Source: Pirellulales bacterium (GTDB lineage: Bacteria > Planctomycetota > Planctomycetia > Pirellulales > Thermoguttaceae). Taken from it: 64,000 bases of DNA. A program made the position numbers and the translations under genes. Below are positions 26,435-40,500 of this stretch, piece by piece. The DNA lies in contig JAFGRD010000149.1 of NCBI GenBank assembly GCA_016935315.1, positions 62,001-126,000 of the forward strand. Reading direction: 5' to 3'. Numbering within the stretch: the stretch's first letter is position 1; every line of letters begins with the position of its first letter. The notes below the pieces were generated by a model. That model ran no database searches. It was not told the origin of the DNA and worked only from the letters and a program-made list of their open reading frames with translations.

Positions 26435-26538
26435 TTGCAAGTGTCGAGGTTTGGAACATACTTGTGGCATCTGACAGGGCGTAAGCTCTGATGGATCGGC
26501 CTCCTCAGGTTCCTGCCCCACCTGTGGAGGCCCTTTTT
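26435..26538 (+). ncRNA. Candidate small RNA with its own promoter and terminator
   Basis: TTGCAA (26435-26440) and CATACT (26457-26462) are spaced 16 nt apart, a fair sigma-70-type promoter. About 35 nt after the predicted start near 26468, a strong intrinsic terminator ends the unit near 26538. The RNA would be about 70 nt. It contains no usable reading frame. No known RNA family was recognised. Confidence 0.4.
26498..26538 (+). terminator. Intrinsic (rho-independent) terminator
   Basis: The arms ggcctcctcagg (26498-26509) and cctgtggaggcc (26521-26532) pair over 12 bp with one mismatch around an 11-nt loop and are followed by ctttttat. No protein gene ends just upstream on this strand, which points to a short noncoding transcript. 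Confidence 0.75.
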
Positions 26539-26799
26539 ATGCGCCGTTGTGTAGCAGTCTCCCTTCTCCGCCCCATCGCACCTCTTCAGAGGGGCCTCCC
26601 GGACGCATTACGCCAATCAGCCGGTTGTTCGCCGTATGAGGGCCCAGTCAAGTGTATTAGATATGCACCTGAAGTGAGGGATTTCCCGGGTCACAACCAG
26701 ACACCCCGCCAATTATTCCCCCCCGCCGCGGACCATTGCTGAAAGTCCTCTCAGCCCCTAGGCTTGCTCTTTGCCTAGGCATGCCAAGTGGGAAAGTGC

Positions 26800-26828
26800 T
26801 TGACGTTTTGGGCCCGATCGATCATGAT
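26800..26828 (+). promoter_or_regulatory. Candidate sigma-70-type promoter
   Basis: TTGACG (26800-26805), a 17-nt spacer and CATGAT (26823-26828). It could drive the TIGR03032-like gene and the giant gene, leaving a leader of about 500 nt. A second perfect -35 (TTGACA, 26916-26921) with a weaker -10 (TCAGAT after 17 nt) is an alternative. Confidence 0.35.
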
Positions 26829-27343
26829 AAGATGGTCAAGCTGAGAAGATCGGGAGATGCCCGAAGTGTTTTCCGTATCTACATTTGCACCTTTGCCTGT
26901 CGGCAAACAATCTGTTTGACACAATCCCAAGAATCGTATCAGATAAAGAGCAGTGGGAGTTTCGGCCCCGGTTCGGCAAGGGAATCGGCGGACTGAGGCT
27001 TTCGATGTGAGGCGCGGGACAATGAGAAGAGTGGTCCGGGACCTCCGGCGCGCCCTAACGGCTTGGTGGCCGGGGCAGTGTTGCGGTATGCCATCTTGGA
27101 TTCCGCTGGCGGTCCAGTGCGATCTCGACGATCGCTATCGACTTGTGCCATGCCCAAGTCATCGAAGCTCGACGGCCTCATTCGCCGACACGGTTGCCTT
27201 CGCGGCGGCATCTCATCTGCTCTTATCTTTGCTTCCGGCGTTGAGGTTTTGCCCGCAACGCGTCGCTGCCTTTTCGATCGACTTATCGATCAAGTCGTGA
27301 AGGTTATTCCGAATTCCCTATTGTCAGGCGGGTTGGAAACCAG

Positions 27344-28564
27344 ATGAGTCAACCGACCAGTTCAAGCGACTCTCTCCGGATCGCGTGTTCGGCATCGCCG
27401 TCTTTCCAGCAATGGCTTGCCGGGGCCGGTGGCTCGCTCTGCGTGTCGACCTACCAGGCCGGCAAGGTGGCGATGATCGGCTGGGACGGCCGGCAGGTTA
27501 CCCTCCTGATGCGGCAGTTTGACAAGCCGCTGGGGTTGGCGGCCGCCGGCAGGCGACTGGCGTTGGCGACCCGTCACGTGCTTTGGATGTTCGCCAACGC
27601 CCCTCCCTTGGCGCACGACTATTTCGAGCAGCAACCCGGTCGCTACGATGCCCTCTATCTGCCCCGAGCAACGTATCACACGGGGGATCTGAACGCGCAC
27701 GACCTGGCGTTTGACGACGAGGGTCTGTTGCTGGTGGCATCCCGGTTCTCGTGCCTCGCGCGCTTGAGCTATGACTACAGCTTCGAGCCGATCTGGAAGC
27801 CCAACTTCGTCAGCGACCTCGTGCCCGAGGATCGTTGCCATCTGAACGGCTTGGCAATTCGAGACCGTCGCGCCCGCTACGTGACCGCACTGGGCACGAC
27901 TGATGCACCGGGGGCATGGCGAGAGAACAAGGCCTCCGGAGGCGTGCTGATCGACCTGGAGAGCGACGAGATTCTCCTGGGCGGTTTGGCGATGCCCCAT
28001 TCACCGCGTTGGCACAACGGCCAACTCTGGATGCTCAACTCCGGTGCCGGCCAGTTGCTGCTGGTGGACCCAATCTCGGGCCAGAGCACGATCGTGTGCG
28101 AGATGCCGGGCTACCTTCGGGGGCTGTGCTTCGTGGGAGCGTACGCGTTGGTCGGTTTGTCGCGGATTCGCGAGAAGCACATCTTTGGCGGCTTGCCGGT
28201 GCAGCGTCGGTACCACGACAAGCTATTCTGTGGCGTCGCCGTGGTCGATACGCGCAGCGGCGAGCAAGTCGCGCTGTTTGAGTTCAGCGCCGGCTGCGAA
28301 GAGCTCTACGATATTCAGTTTCTGCCAGGCGTTCTCCGCCCGACGATTCTCAATCTGGACCGTCCGGCGGTTTACGAGGCGATCACCAACAGCGACTCCA
28401 GCTTCTGGCTGCGTGCTAGTGCGGAGATCCCATGGGAGTCGGGTAGCGAAAGCGGGGCCAGCCAGGGCTCGGTTCCAGCGCCGTCTGTCGTCCGCGAGGA
28501 CGTGCAGTCACATGGCGTGGACAATTTGATTCCGGATTCCGGAAACCAAAGCTTGAAGGATTAA
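27344..28564 (+). CDS. TIGR03032 family protein
   Basis: A 406-residue protein of a family of unknown function found in planctomycetes and cyanobacteria, among others. Recognisable blocks are SLCVSTYQAGKVAMIGWDG near the N terminus, YHTGDLNAHDLAFDDEGLL, CHLNGLAIRDRRARYVTALG, then LAMPHSPRWHNGQLWMLNSG and LPGYLRGLCF-like sequence. The repeating beta-strand pattern suggests a beta-propeller. No signal peptide is visible, so it is probably cytoplasmic. The last ~50 residues are Ser/Gly/Glu-rich. It ends 4 nt before the giant surface-protein gene, so the two are almost certainly co-expressed, which suggests a role in making, modifying or exporting that protein. That role is inference. Confidence 0.75.
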   Translation: MSQPTSSSDSLRIACSASPSFQQWLAGAGGSLCVSTYQAGKVAMIGWDGRQVTLLMRQFDKPLGLAAAGRRLALATRHVLWMFANAPPLAHDYFEQQPGRYDALYLPRATYHTGDLNAHDLAFDDEGLLLVASRFSCLARLSYDYSFEPIWKPNFVSDLVPEDRCHLNGLAIRDRRARYVTALGTTDAPGAWRENKASGGVLIDLESDEILLGGLAMPHSPRWHNGQLWMLNSGAGQLLLVDPISGQSTIVCEMPGYLRGLCFVGAYALVGLSRIREKHIFGGLPVQRRYHDKLFCGVAVVDTRSGEQVALFEFSAGCEELYDIQFLPGVLRPTILNLDRPAVYEAITNSDSSFWLRASAEIPWESGSESGASQGSVPAPSVVREDVQSHGVDNLIPDSGNQSLKD

Positions 28565-28568
28565 GGAC

Positions 28569-31500
28569 ATGTCGATGTTCCGATTGCCGAATCTCCAGAG
28601 TATTGCGTCGAAGATCGAACGTTTGCGCGAGCGGTTCAGCCACCGTCGGCGGCGCGGCATCAGCGTCAGCGAGAGTACATTTCGGCGTTTGATGGTCGAT
28701 CCTCTCGAAGAGCGGCAGTTGCTCAGCCTTTCTGCGGGCCACGTGGACGACATGCTGGTCAACCAGTCGATCATCGATCCACACGCCGACGAGGACGGCT
28801 TGGCGACATCCCCGACACTTGCCGGTCAATCACTGGCCGGTGACAACGACGGCGACTTCGTCGTGGTCTGGACGCGCTACGACGAGTTCGTGGACGCGAA
28901 CGGCGATCCGATCATCGATCCGGCTACCCAGGACGTGCTGACCGACGCCAACGTCTACGCGCGGTACTTCACGGACGAAGTTCAGCGGATTACGCTGCCG
29001 GCGGGCGTGACCAACGACAATGTGGACGGCAACTACGGCACCTTCTCGCTGCGCTACGGCGGAAACGAGGTGCAGAAGATCTCGATCACGGCTAGCTATA
29101 TGCCGGCCTTCGATCCCGAGTCGCCGTACAGCTACGACTATTACAACTATACCAGTTATCAGCCCGACATCAGTGGCTCGTTCGTGCTGGGATTCGACGT
29201 CGACGGCAACGGGGTGATTTCCAGCGGGACGGAGACGGCTACCATCATCTACGAGGAAACACCGCCTCTGGACCTTGTCACCGGACTGCCGACGTCGCCC
29301 GGAAAACACCTGCGGAACCTGGCCGATCGGATCGAGACGGCGTTGCGGGCGTTGCCGACCGACGTGGGTAACGCTTCGGACGTGACGGTCGAGGCCGTCA
29401 ACGCCCACGAGTTCCTGATCCACTTCGGCGACGCCTCGGAGGGCATGAACCAGCCGGAATTGACGGTCGAGGACTTCCAATTCACCACCGGGTTCCTGCC
29501 GGCGGTGACCGTCACGACCGAACACGAACCGATCGAGATCACCGACATCCCGGTTTCCCCGGACCATCCGGAGCTGACGGCGTTGGCGCTGCAGCAGAAG
29601 TTCGCCTTCGAACACTCGAGCAATTATCTGATCGGGCCGATCGACTTCCCGCCGCCGGATCGCGTGGACCCGGCCAGCTATTCATGGCTGGAGGCCCCAT
29701 ACTACGCTCCGCAGGTGATCAGGACCTCCGTGCCGGAGATTTCGGTCAGCGCCCGTAGCGCGACGGAGTTCGAGATCACGTTCACCGGCGACTCCGGGAA
29801 ACGAGACCATCCGGAGTTGGAGGTGCTGACGGTTTCGGACGAGATGGGGAACGTTTTACACGATCACGCGGACCCGCTGCTGGTATCGCCCGAAGTCGAC
29901 GTGATCACGTTGAAAGAGCCGAGCTCCGAATTCCGTGTCAACCCCGAGGAGCCGGACGATCCATTTACGTATCTGCCCGACACGGTCGATCAGCTCAGTC
30001 CGGCGGTGGCCATGGACACCGACGGCGATTTCGTGATTGTCTGGCAGCAGGATGTACCGGACCTGGTGGCGTTTGGCAGCGTCTCGGACATTTACGCGCG
30101 CCGCTTCACGCCGGTGGGGCTGCCGACGGACTCGGATCTGTACGTTCCCGGCCAGGTAGTCCCCGGGGTGAGAGCGTTGCCGACACCGGAGTCCAAAGAC
30201 ACACAGATCCTGACCTTCCAGGCCCTGGGGACTCTGCCCCTGCAGGGCGAATTCCAGTTGAAGATCGGCAAGAAGACCACGGAGATCATTCCCTTCGACA
30301 GCGACGACCTTCCCGGCGTGGCGACGGCGATCGAGGACGCGCTGGTGGCGGCGGGCTATGAAGGCGTCGAAGTGACGCCCGTGTCCGGAACCAATCCTTA
30401 CAAGTTCGAAGCGTTCTTCAATGGGCGCAGCGCCGGGGTGGACCAGCCGCCGATCGAGTACGTGCCCGTCATGGATCCGATCACCGCCCTGCCGCTGCTG
30501 GACGCGAGCTTCACCAACACCGATGCGTCGGGCGACATGTACACCTTCCTGGTGAACACGTCCACCACCAACGCGCAGTTCGATCCCAGCGTCGGCATGG
30601 ACCACGATGGGAACTTCACCATTGCCTGGGCCAACCACGGCCAGGACTTCAGCTACTTCAACGGCATCAGCGCCCAGCGGTATGACCGTCACGGCAACCC
30701 GATGGGAACGGAGTTTCAGGTCAATACGGAAGACACCTCGATCCACTTCGACCCCTACGTGTCGATGAGCGTCGACGGCTACACGGGGATCACCTGGACG
30801 GCCACGGACGACGAGGACTACCTGGCTCCGGGATCGGGGTATCTCTCGGCGGTTCGAGGGAAGATCCTCGCGCCGGACGGCACGGAAATCGAGGACCTCG
30901 GCAGTTTTGGAGCCGGTGGAGCGACGTCGACGTTCGATTTGGCCAACAACTTCCTCGTCGTCTGGCAGGAGGATTCCGATCTGGACAACATCGGCGGCGA
31001 TTCCGTGGGCGTTCGCGCGCGGATGTGGTCGATGGATGAAACAGTGGACCCGGTGACCGGGGCGGTCACCGCCGTGACTGCCACCGTGATTCGCGATGTA
31101 TTCCGCGCCAACAGCGCCAACCACCCCGTGACGCAGACGGATCCCGACGTGGAACTGCTGTGGCCGAATTGGCAAGGGTTTGCGCACGTGGGAGTGGACG
31201 CCGACGGCGACATCGTGATTGCCTACGACGGCTTCGGTCCCGACGTGTCGGAAGACTTGACCACCACCGCCTCCGTTTACTACGGCGATCCGACCGGTAC
31301 GTTCAGCAGCACGTTGCAGGCGCAGATCAATGCGGAGAAGAACGCCGATCTGCTTCCCTTCTTCGACCCGACCATCGACGACTTGGGCAGCTTTAGCTCC
31401 TACAGCTACTATTACTACTATGCCGACTCCATGGCGGTAACGGCCGCGATCGAGCAGGTCCTGATCCAGGCGGCGTATTCCGGCGCCACCGATCAGCAGC

Positions 31501-34500
31501 TTGGCCGGTTGCGGGCGATTCTCGACGACTCGGCCGGGCTGCTCCGCGGCGAGGCCAACGGAATCCTGTTCAGCCGCTGGGACGCCGATCCGGAGGTCGG
31601 CCCGATGAACGTGCTGTACAGCGACTGCATCGCTAACGCACACCGCGACGGCCAGAACGCGCGGTACTTCATTGCCATCGACAGAGACGTCAGTGGGGGG
31701 AGTGTCGACCTGCGGGTGCGCCACCCGTTTCGTACAGGCTGGGACGACGTGTCGTTTGACGTCAACCTGGACAACGACGTGTTTGATCCGGTCGACACGG
31801 CACGCAACATCGAAGTCGCCCTGGAGGAGAACGCGTCTCGCACCGGCATCCAGTGGGAGTATCCGGAGCAGGCAGATTCCACGCCCTACTCGGGGCCGGT
31901 CACGGTGCGGCCTCTGTACAGCTATGGCGGGATCGGCATGGACGACGAACTCACCATCCGCGACGGCACGCCGTGGGATCTGACACCCGAGGATCCATTC
32001 GGCGGTATGGACCTCGAGGGACCGCAGGCTACGGATTTCTACTTCGAGATTACTTTCCAGGGCGAAGTCCATGATACGCCGGCGTATTTCTACGTCGCTC
32101 CCCGCGGGAACCACTTGACGGCGGAAGCGGTCGATGAGATCCAGATTCTCGGCTTCGACGTGACTACGGATGGATGGTTCGCGCTGCAGATCGGCACGGA
32201 CACCACGGACGACATTCTCTTCGACAGCAGCGATAGCACGACCCTGGACCAGGTGGCGGCCGACATCGCCGACGCTCTGAACGCACTGGATGATTACGAC
32301 GGGATCACCGTCACCTATTCGCAGGTCAACCCGCTCACGGGAGAATACGAATTCGAAGTGACCTTCGCCGGCGACAGTGGCGGCGAAAACCAACCCCGGG
32401 TGTGGGAAGCGTTTGCCCAGAACAACACACCGCGGTTCTTCGGGAACATCACCTCGACGGAAGAGACTCCGGGAAGAAGTGACCAGGCGCGAGCCCCAGT
32501 CATCTTCACGCACACGGCGGCCGACCCCGGCACTGTCCAGGAGCAGGTTTCGATCGGGATGCAGCCGGACGGCGACTTCGTCCTGGCCTGGACGCAGCAC
32601 GACGAGTTCACAAGCGGCGCGGGTGGTTTCTTTGCGGATACATACGGCACCTCCAACGACAACATCTACTTCCGCACGTTCGACGAGAGCACCGACACGG
32701 CGGGGCCGATAGTGACCGATCTGATCTCCGGGGACGGGTTGCGGGTCGACGCGGGCGCCATGATCGAAGGGCCGGTCACCCACATCGTGCTCACGTTCGA
32801 CGACGACCTGCTGGAGTATAGCGATGAGAGGCTGTCGTGGGCAATGCAAGAACGGGACTTGGCACTGGAACTCGGTCAGACCGTTCCTTCCGACGTGTCT
32901 GCCGTTCTCGACAGTGTGACGAACCCCGAGAATTACCGGCTGATGATCAACGGCATCGAGCTGGTCGGCGGCATCATGAACGTCGAGTTCGGCTTGAATA
33001 AGGCGGCCGAGCTGGCCGGACAAATCGATCCCGTTACAGGGCAGCCGTACGACCTGGACCCCGTGCCGACGAACAAATGGGAGGCCGTGTTCACGCTGGA
33101 CGGCGACGTCATCGAGCCGGGGGTGACGCCGCTATCCTATGGGCTGTACACGATCGAGGCGCTGGCACCCGTCGGCCCGACGGGCGGGGCGACCTCGACC
33201 AGCGGCCTGCGAGACAAGGCCCGTAACCCGTTGGGCCACACGGGCTACACTCAGGGTGGTGCTAATTACACCCGCGATTTTGTGGTGACCGTTCGGACCT
33301 CGGGCGTCGACACACCGGTCACGGAGGATTCGGCGCTTGATTTCCCGGGCAGGACCCACCCCGAAACGCCCGGCGCGGTGGCGGTCGACGCCGACGGCGA
33401 CCACGTGGTTGTCTGGACCGTTCACGATCCGACGCTGGATCTCGATCGCGTCTACGTACGCATGTACAACGCTGACGGCGACCCAGCCCAGACTCCGCCG
33501 GCCCGGTATCCGTTCGAGGTGACTCCCTACACGTCCAACCCCAGCGACCCGGACTATGCGTTTGTCAACGACCAGCAACGGCACGCATCGGTGGCGGCCG
33601 ACGCGGACGGCGATTTCGTGGTCACCTGGAGCAACTTCCGCGACACGGACGGCGACGGCCAGTATGAAGAGCAGGACGTCTACGCTCGCCGTTACGCCGC
33701 CGACGGCACGCCGATCAGCGAGGCGTTCCGAGTCAACACGTATGTGGACGATGCCCAGAAGTGGTCGTCGGTGGCCATGGACACCGACGGTGACTTCGTG
33801 ATCACCTGGTCGAGCTACGGCCAGGAAGAGGCCACGGGGCGCAACGGTTACGGATACGGTGTTTACGCCCGTCGCTACGATTCTTCGGGCGTTCCGCTCA
33901 GCGCCGAGTTCCGCGTCAACGTGACCACCGCCGGAAATCAGCAATATCCCAGCGTGGCGATGGACACTCGTGGCGGCTTCATTGTCACTTGGACCAGTGA
34001 CCAGGGCGGCGCCGGCGACGACGTCTACGCGCGGGCGTTTGCGGCCGACGGCGCGCCCCTGCCGACCGACGACGCGCTTTCCGGCACCGGCAGCGACGTG
34101 GGACCCTACCAGGGCGAATTCCGCGTGAACGTGACCACCGACGGCAACCAGCGGTGGTCCGACGTGGCGGTGGATCTCGCCGGCCAGAACATAGCGATTA
34201 CCTGGTCCAGCTCCGGAGGTCAGGACACCGATGGCTGGGGTGTGTACACTCGGGTATTCTCGATCGACGCCTCGGGCACCGTGACGGCCAACCCCGCTAC
34301 GGCGACCGACGTGTTGGTGAACACCAGCGTCACCGGCGACCAGCGTTTCTCTTCGGTGGCCATGAACCACCAGCGCGACATCATCATCGCCTGGAGCGGC
34401 CTCGGCGACCGACCACGGCAGGAAGACTCTTCCGGTTACGGTGTTTTCTATCAACGCTACTCGGTCGTTGACGTGCTGACCGATATTCTGGACCCGGACG

Positions 34501-37500
34501 ACGGGAGCGTGATCGGCCAGCAACTGGTCCCGACCTTGCTGTTGCAGGGCAGCGAGACTCGTGGCAACATTACCGCGGCCGGGAACCAGTGGTTGCCTTC
34601 AGTTGCGGCGGACGGCGAGGGGAACTTCGTCCTTGTATGGACGGGCGATACGGCCGTCGCCGGTTCGACCGACGTCTACCGGATGCTCAGCATCGACCGG
34701 CTGCCCGTGCCCGACCTGGACGGCCCCTTGGTCACCGACGTGCTTTGGGTCGACGCCGGCGGCAACCGGATCTCGCTGATCGACGGTGATGTTTTGCAGC
34801 CGCCGGCCGGAGTCAATCGGCTGACGTTCGCTTTCAGCGAGCATTTGTCCCTGGTCGACGGCGCGATCGGCCTGGAAAGCGTCATCAACCCGGACAACTG
34901 GGTCCTGGAGCGAAACGGCACCGAGTTGCTCGACGCCATCACCGGGGTGACGTTCAGGCGGAACCCGCTGACGCGGAAGCACGAAGCGGTGGTTTCCTTC
35001 GACGGCAACGGCCTGGATCCCGGGGTGATACCTCTGGCTGCCGCCGACTACACATTGACGTTGCGAGACACCGTGACCGACGGGATCAACGCGCTGGACG
35101 CCGATTTTGACGGCGTGCCGGGAACCGATCTGGCCACGGCGGGCCTGGAAGGATACCGCTTTGCTTTCTCCGTGGCCGACGGGCCTCAGTACGGGCCGGA
35201 GTTCCGCGTCAACCAAATCGTGCCGTACATCCAGCAACTCGGCGAGAATCGCGGCAGCGGCTGGGGACTCGATGAATCGACTCGTTCGGTGGCCGTCGAC
35301 CATGACGGCGACTACGTCGTGGTCTGGACCAGCTACGGGCAGGATGATCCCGCCGATCCGATCGGCGCCGGCGTCTACTTCCGCATGTACAACCGCGACA
35401 ACGTGGCGCTGACTGCGGAAACGCGTGTCAACACGACGGTCGTCGGACACCAGCGCAACGCCGCGGTGGCCATCGACGCGGACGGGGAATTCGTCGTGGC
35501 CTGGGAAGGCCAGAACTCCGGCGACGGAAGCTGGGACGTCTACGCCCGACGCTTCGATGCGATGGGCCAACCGGTGCTCTCGGACACCAACGTCAACAAC
35601 GTGATCGACTCCAGCGACACGGCCCTCGAATTCCGCGTCAATACGGAGACCATGGGGGACCAGTTCAACCCGGCCGTGGCCGTGGATAGCGTGGGCAATT
35701 TCGTGGTGACTTACTCGTCTACGTTCGGACAAGATTGGAGCTATTTCTACCACAACCTGTATGCCCAGCGGTACAACAACCAGGGCAAGCACCAGGGCGT
35801 CGAGTTCATGGTCAACGCAGCCGATATTCCGGCCCCACCGACGGACATGAATTCCTCGGTGGCCATGGACGACGCCGGCAATGTGATCGTCGTGTGGACC
35901 CAGTGGAACACGCAGACCAACGGCGTGCCGTTTCCCGTAGATACCAGCGTGATCAGCCGTACGTTCGATGCGACCAGTACACCCACTTCAGGTGAGGCCA
36001 ACGAGGGCACGGGCCGGAATCCGCAGGTGATCATGGATGCGACGGGCGCTCCGGTGATCGTGTGGGAAGACGGCGGCGATATCCAGACGAACCGGGTCGG
36101 CGTAGCCCATTCGGTGATCGGGGGCAATCAGGTCAATCCGTCGGTGGCGATCGACGGCGACGGCGATCTGGCGATCGTCTGGAGTGGTTACGGATACCAG
36201 CCCGACCCGACTGATCCGACGAATCCCGAGCTGTGGGTGGACGAGGATCCGGAGGGCATCTTCATTCGCTACTTCAACGCGGCCAATCAACCGGTGAGCG
36301 AACAATGGCGGGTCAACCGCACCGAGAGCGGGGCCCAGCGATTCCCGTCCATTGCGATGGAACCGGACGGCGACGCGATCGTCGTGTGGAGCGGAGCCGG
36401 CGTGGGCGACCAACACGGCATCTTCGCCCGCCGCTACGACGAGCCCACCGATACCTTCGGCCCGCTGGCCACCGAGCTGCGATTGCCCAACGGCACGCTG
36501 ATCCGCAGCGGCGGCCCGGTGCGCGGCAGCCAGTTCGACTACAACGACGACAACTTCGTCCAGCCGAGCCAGATCGTGGTGGTCTTCGATGAACAGATGC
36601 GGGCCGCCGGCGCCGACAGCGTGACCAACCCCGAGAACTGGGTTCTCAACCGCAACGGGGTGGAAGTGCAGGGGGCGATCGTCGGCATCAGTTTCGCGCT
36701 CAACGCGTCGACGAACAAGTGGGAGGCCCTGATCGATTTCGGTTCACCGTTGCCCGCCGGCAGCTATACGCTGACCGCGCTGCAGCCGATCGCCGAGGTG
36801 CCGGATACGCCGCAAATCGAGGGTCGGTCCGGACTGCGCGACATGGCGGGCAATCCACTGGCTCGCACCGGGGTGACGCCTGCCGGCGCATCGGTCTCTC
36901 ATGCGTTCAGTGTAGCCCTGACCGGCGCGGATACATCGGTAACGGGCGCGCTGATGGTGCAGAACTCGCGAACGCACGGTGAGACACGAGACTCGCTGGC
37001 CGTAGACGCCGACGGCGACCACGTCGTGGTGTGGAGCGCGGAGGACGTCAATGGACGCGACCGCGTCTTTGTGCGGGCCTATCAGGCCAACGGCGACTCC
37101 GCCCAGACTCCCTATGCCTGGCTGCCCTTCGAGGTGACCCCCTCCACCTCCAATCCCAGTAATCCCAACTACGCATTCAACAACGACCTGCAACGCTCTG
37201 CCTCCGTGGCAAGTGATGCGGACGGCGACTTTATCGTTACCTGGACCAACTTCCGCGACGTCAACGGCGACGGCAATTACGAGCAGGAGGACGTCTATGC
37301 TCGGCGGTTCCGCGCCAACGGAGAGGCGCTGGGCGACGCGTTCCGCGTGAATACCTACACCGGCAACGCTCAGAGATGGTCGTCGGTGGCCATGGACACC
37401 GACGGTGACTTCGTAATCACCTGGTCCAGCTACGGCCAGGAGGGTTCCACGACCGGGCAAGGCGGCCTGGGCTACGGCGTTTACGCACGCCTGTACGATT

Positions 37501-40500
37501 CGCTCGGCGAGCCCCTGGCGCCCGAGTTCCTGGTGAACCAGGCCACTGCCGGCAATCAACAGTATGCCAACGTGGTCATGGACGCCAACGGCAATTCCCT
37601 CTTCACTTGGACCAGCCGGCAGAACGGCGCCAACGACGATGTCTACGTTCGGGCCTTTGACGCTGTCGGAATCGCCATCAGCGGCGAAACACTCGTCAAC
37701 ACGACGGCAGCCGGCAACCAGACACATTCCGACGTGGCGGTCGATCTCTCCGGACAGAACTTCGTTGCTTCCTGGTCCAGCTCCGGTGGACAGGACGGCG
37801 ACGGCCTCGGCGTCTATGCTCGCCTGTTCGGCCTCAGCGCTGCCGGAATCACACCCAACTCGGCCGAATTGCCGGTCAATGCCAGCACGACCGGAGACCA
37901 GACGTACTCCTCGGTGAGCATGGATCACCAGGGGCGTTTTGTGGTCGCCTGGAGCGGGCGGGGGGATCAACCGTTCCAGCAAGACTTGTCTGGGTCGGGA
38001 GTGTATTACCGGGCGTTCGACGCCGCGGGGGTTGCCCTCGGCGGTGAGACACGCGTCAATATCGTCACGGCAGGGAACCAGTGGGCGCCGGGGATCGGTT
38101 CCGACGGCGAAGGCAACTTCGTCGTCGCCTGGACTGGCCAGACCGTTACCGGTGGGCCGACCAGCGTCTACCGCTTCCTGAGCACGGACTACGTCTCGGC
38201 GACCGACGCCGACGGCCCGATCGTCACGGACGTGACACTGGCCAATGGGACACGTCTGTTGCCGGGCACCCTTGTAGATTCGACGACGGGGGGCAGTGTC
38301 AGCAGCCTGATTGTGGTCTTCGGCGAGAATCTCTCGACGCGGGAGATCGACGTGGACGACAACGGCACGCTCGACGAGCCCGGCCCCGACAGCGTGCTGA
38401 ACCCGCAGAACTGGGCACTGTACAGCAACGGCACGGAAATCACCCACGCCATCACCGGCGTCCTTTTCCGCCACAATCCGCTCTCGCGCAAGTACGAAGC
38501 CGTCGTGACCTTCGACGGCAACGGACTCGACAGCGGCACACCCGCCTTGCCCGGCGGCAGCTACGTACTGGTCGTTCGCGACTCGATCCACGACGTATAT
38601 ATTCCGGACGTGGACGGCAACTTCTTCGGCGGCAACGCCCTGGACGCCGATTTCGACGGCGTGCCGGGAACGGCGCTGCCGGTGGCCGGGGAAGAGGGCT
38701 ATCGAATCGAGTTCGCCGTCGCCAGTACCGACACAGACGTGCCGGTGGGAGTGGTCAACGGACGGACCCATCCGGAAACTCCGGGAGCGGTCGCCACGGA
38801 CGCCGACGGCGACCATGTCGTGGTCTGGACGGTATACGATCAGGCGCTGCAGCGAGACCGCGTCTACGTGCGGCTCTACGATGCCGACGGCAGCCCGGCC
38901 TCGGCGCCGCAGGCCCAGTTGCCCTTCGAAGTGACGCCGTACACCACGCAAGTCGATGATGCGGACCATGCGTTCAACGGCGACCACCAGCGGCACGGCG
39001 CGGTCGCCGTCGACGCCGACGGCGATTTCGTGGTGACCTGGACGAACTTGCGCGACGTGGACGGCGACGGTGTTCACGAAGAGCAAGACGTCTACGCCCG
39101 ACGCTACCGTGCCGACGGCACCGCCATGGGCGACGCCTTCCGAGTGAACACCTATGCCGACGGCGTACAGAAATGGTCCTCGGTCGCCATGGATGTCGAC
39201 GGCGACTTCGTGATTGCGTGGTCCAGCTACGGCCAGGAAGAAGCCATGGGGCGCAACGGCTACGGCTACGGCATCTACGCCCGGCGGTATAACTCGTCGG
39301 GTACGCCGCTCAGCGCCGAGTTCCGCGTGAACGTCACCACGGCGGGCAACCAGCAGTATCCCAGCGTTGCCATGGATGGTCAGAGTGGCTTCGTGGTCTC
39401 GTGGACCAGCGATCAAGGGGGCGCCGGCGACGACGTCTACGCCCGAGCGTTTGCGGCGGACGGAACGCCCGTGCCCGTGGGCGAGGTGCTCGGCAGCACG
39501 GGCAGCGATGTCGGCGCGTTTCAGGGTGAGTTCCGTGTCAATCTCACGACCAACGGCAACCAGCGATACTCCGACGTGGCGGTCGATCTGGCCGGCAACA
39601 CGTTCGTCTTCACCTGGTCCAGTTCCGACGGCCAAGACGGTGAAGGTTGGGGCGTCTACGCGCGAACACTTGGTATCGACGCCGCCGGCGACCTGACCCC
39701 AACCACACCGCCGTCGGGCGAGATTCTGGTCAACACAACCATCGAGGGGGACCAGAAGTTCTCTTCGGCCGCAATGGACCACCAGGGCAACTTCGTCGTG
39801 GCCTGGAGTGGTTTTGGCGACCAAACGTGGGAAGCGGACGATTCCGATTCCGGCGTCTTCTATCAACGGTTCAACAGCTCGGTCGCGGGTGTCGTCCGCG
39901 TCGGTGGGGAAACGCGCGGGAACATCACCACCCAAGGTAACCAGTGGCTGCCTTCGGTTGCCATGGACGGAACGGGCAATTTCGTGCTCGTGTGGACCGG
40001 CAGCAACACGACCGGCTCGAGCGACGTGTTCCGATTGCTCAGCATCGACCGCGTGCCTATGGCCGACACCGACGGTCCTCTGGTCACCGATGTTCTCTGG
40101 ATCGACCCCGGCAACAACCAGCCGATTCGGCTGTTTAGCGGCGACGTGCTGCAACCCTCGTCCCCCGGTATCTACCAGTTCACTTTCGTCTTCAGCGAAG
40201 CCCTCTCCACGATCGACGGCCAAATCGGTCTCGAGAGCATCGCCAATCCAGACAACTGGGTTCTCCAGCATAATGGAGCCGAAGTCGTCGACGGGATCGT
40301 CGGTGTCAGCTTCGGTTTGAATTCGACGACGCGGAAGTACGAGGCGACGGTCTCGTTTGACGGCAACGGCGCCAACGCGAATCCGGGAGGCGGTCCCGTG
40401 GCACTGCCTGCGGGCGACTTCTCTTTGACGCTGCGAGACTCGGTGACCGACGGGGCCAACGCGTTGGACGCCGACTACGACGGAGTGCCGGGCACAGACC

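Larger units (their letters stand above)
26062..27343. other. Gene-free region of about 1.3 kb
   Basis: No open frame here shows convincing coding character. One 94-residue frame (TTG 27063 to 27347) ends in an ATGA overlap with the next gene but resembles no family. The stretch holds a perfect hairpin (26343-26380), a candidate promoter-RNA-terminator unit (26435-26538), and two promoter-like sites, TTGACG-17-CATGAT (26800-26828) and a perfect TTGACA (26916-26921). It is less GC-rich in parts than the neighbouring genes. Confidence 0.6.

Noticed and set aside
27063-27347. A 94-codon frame ending in an ATGA overlap with the TIGR03032-like gene
   Set aside because: It has a TTG start without a ribosome site, mixed composition and no recognised features. 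It could be a leader peptide but cannot be supported.
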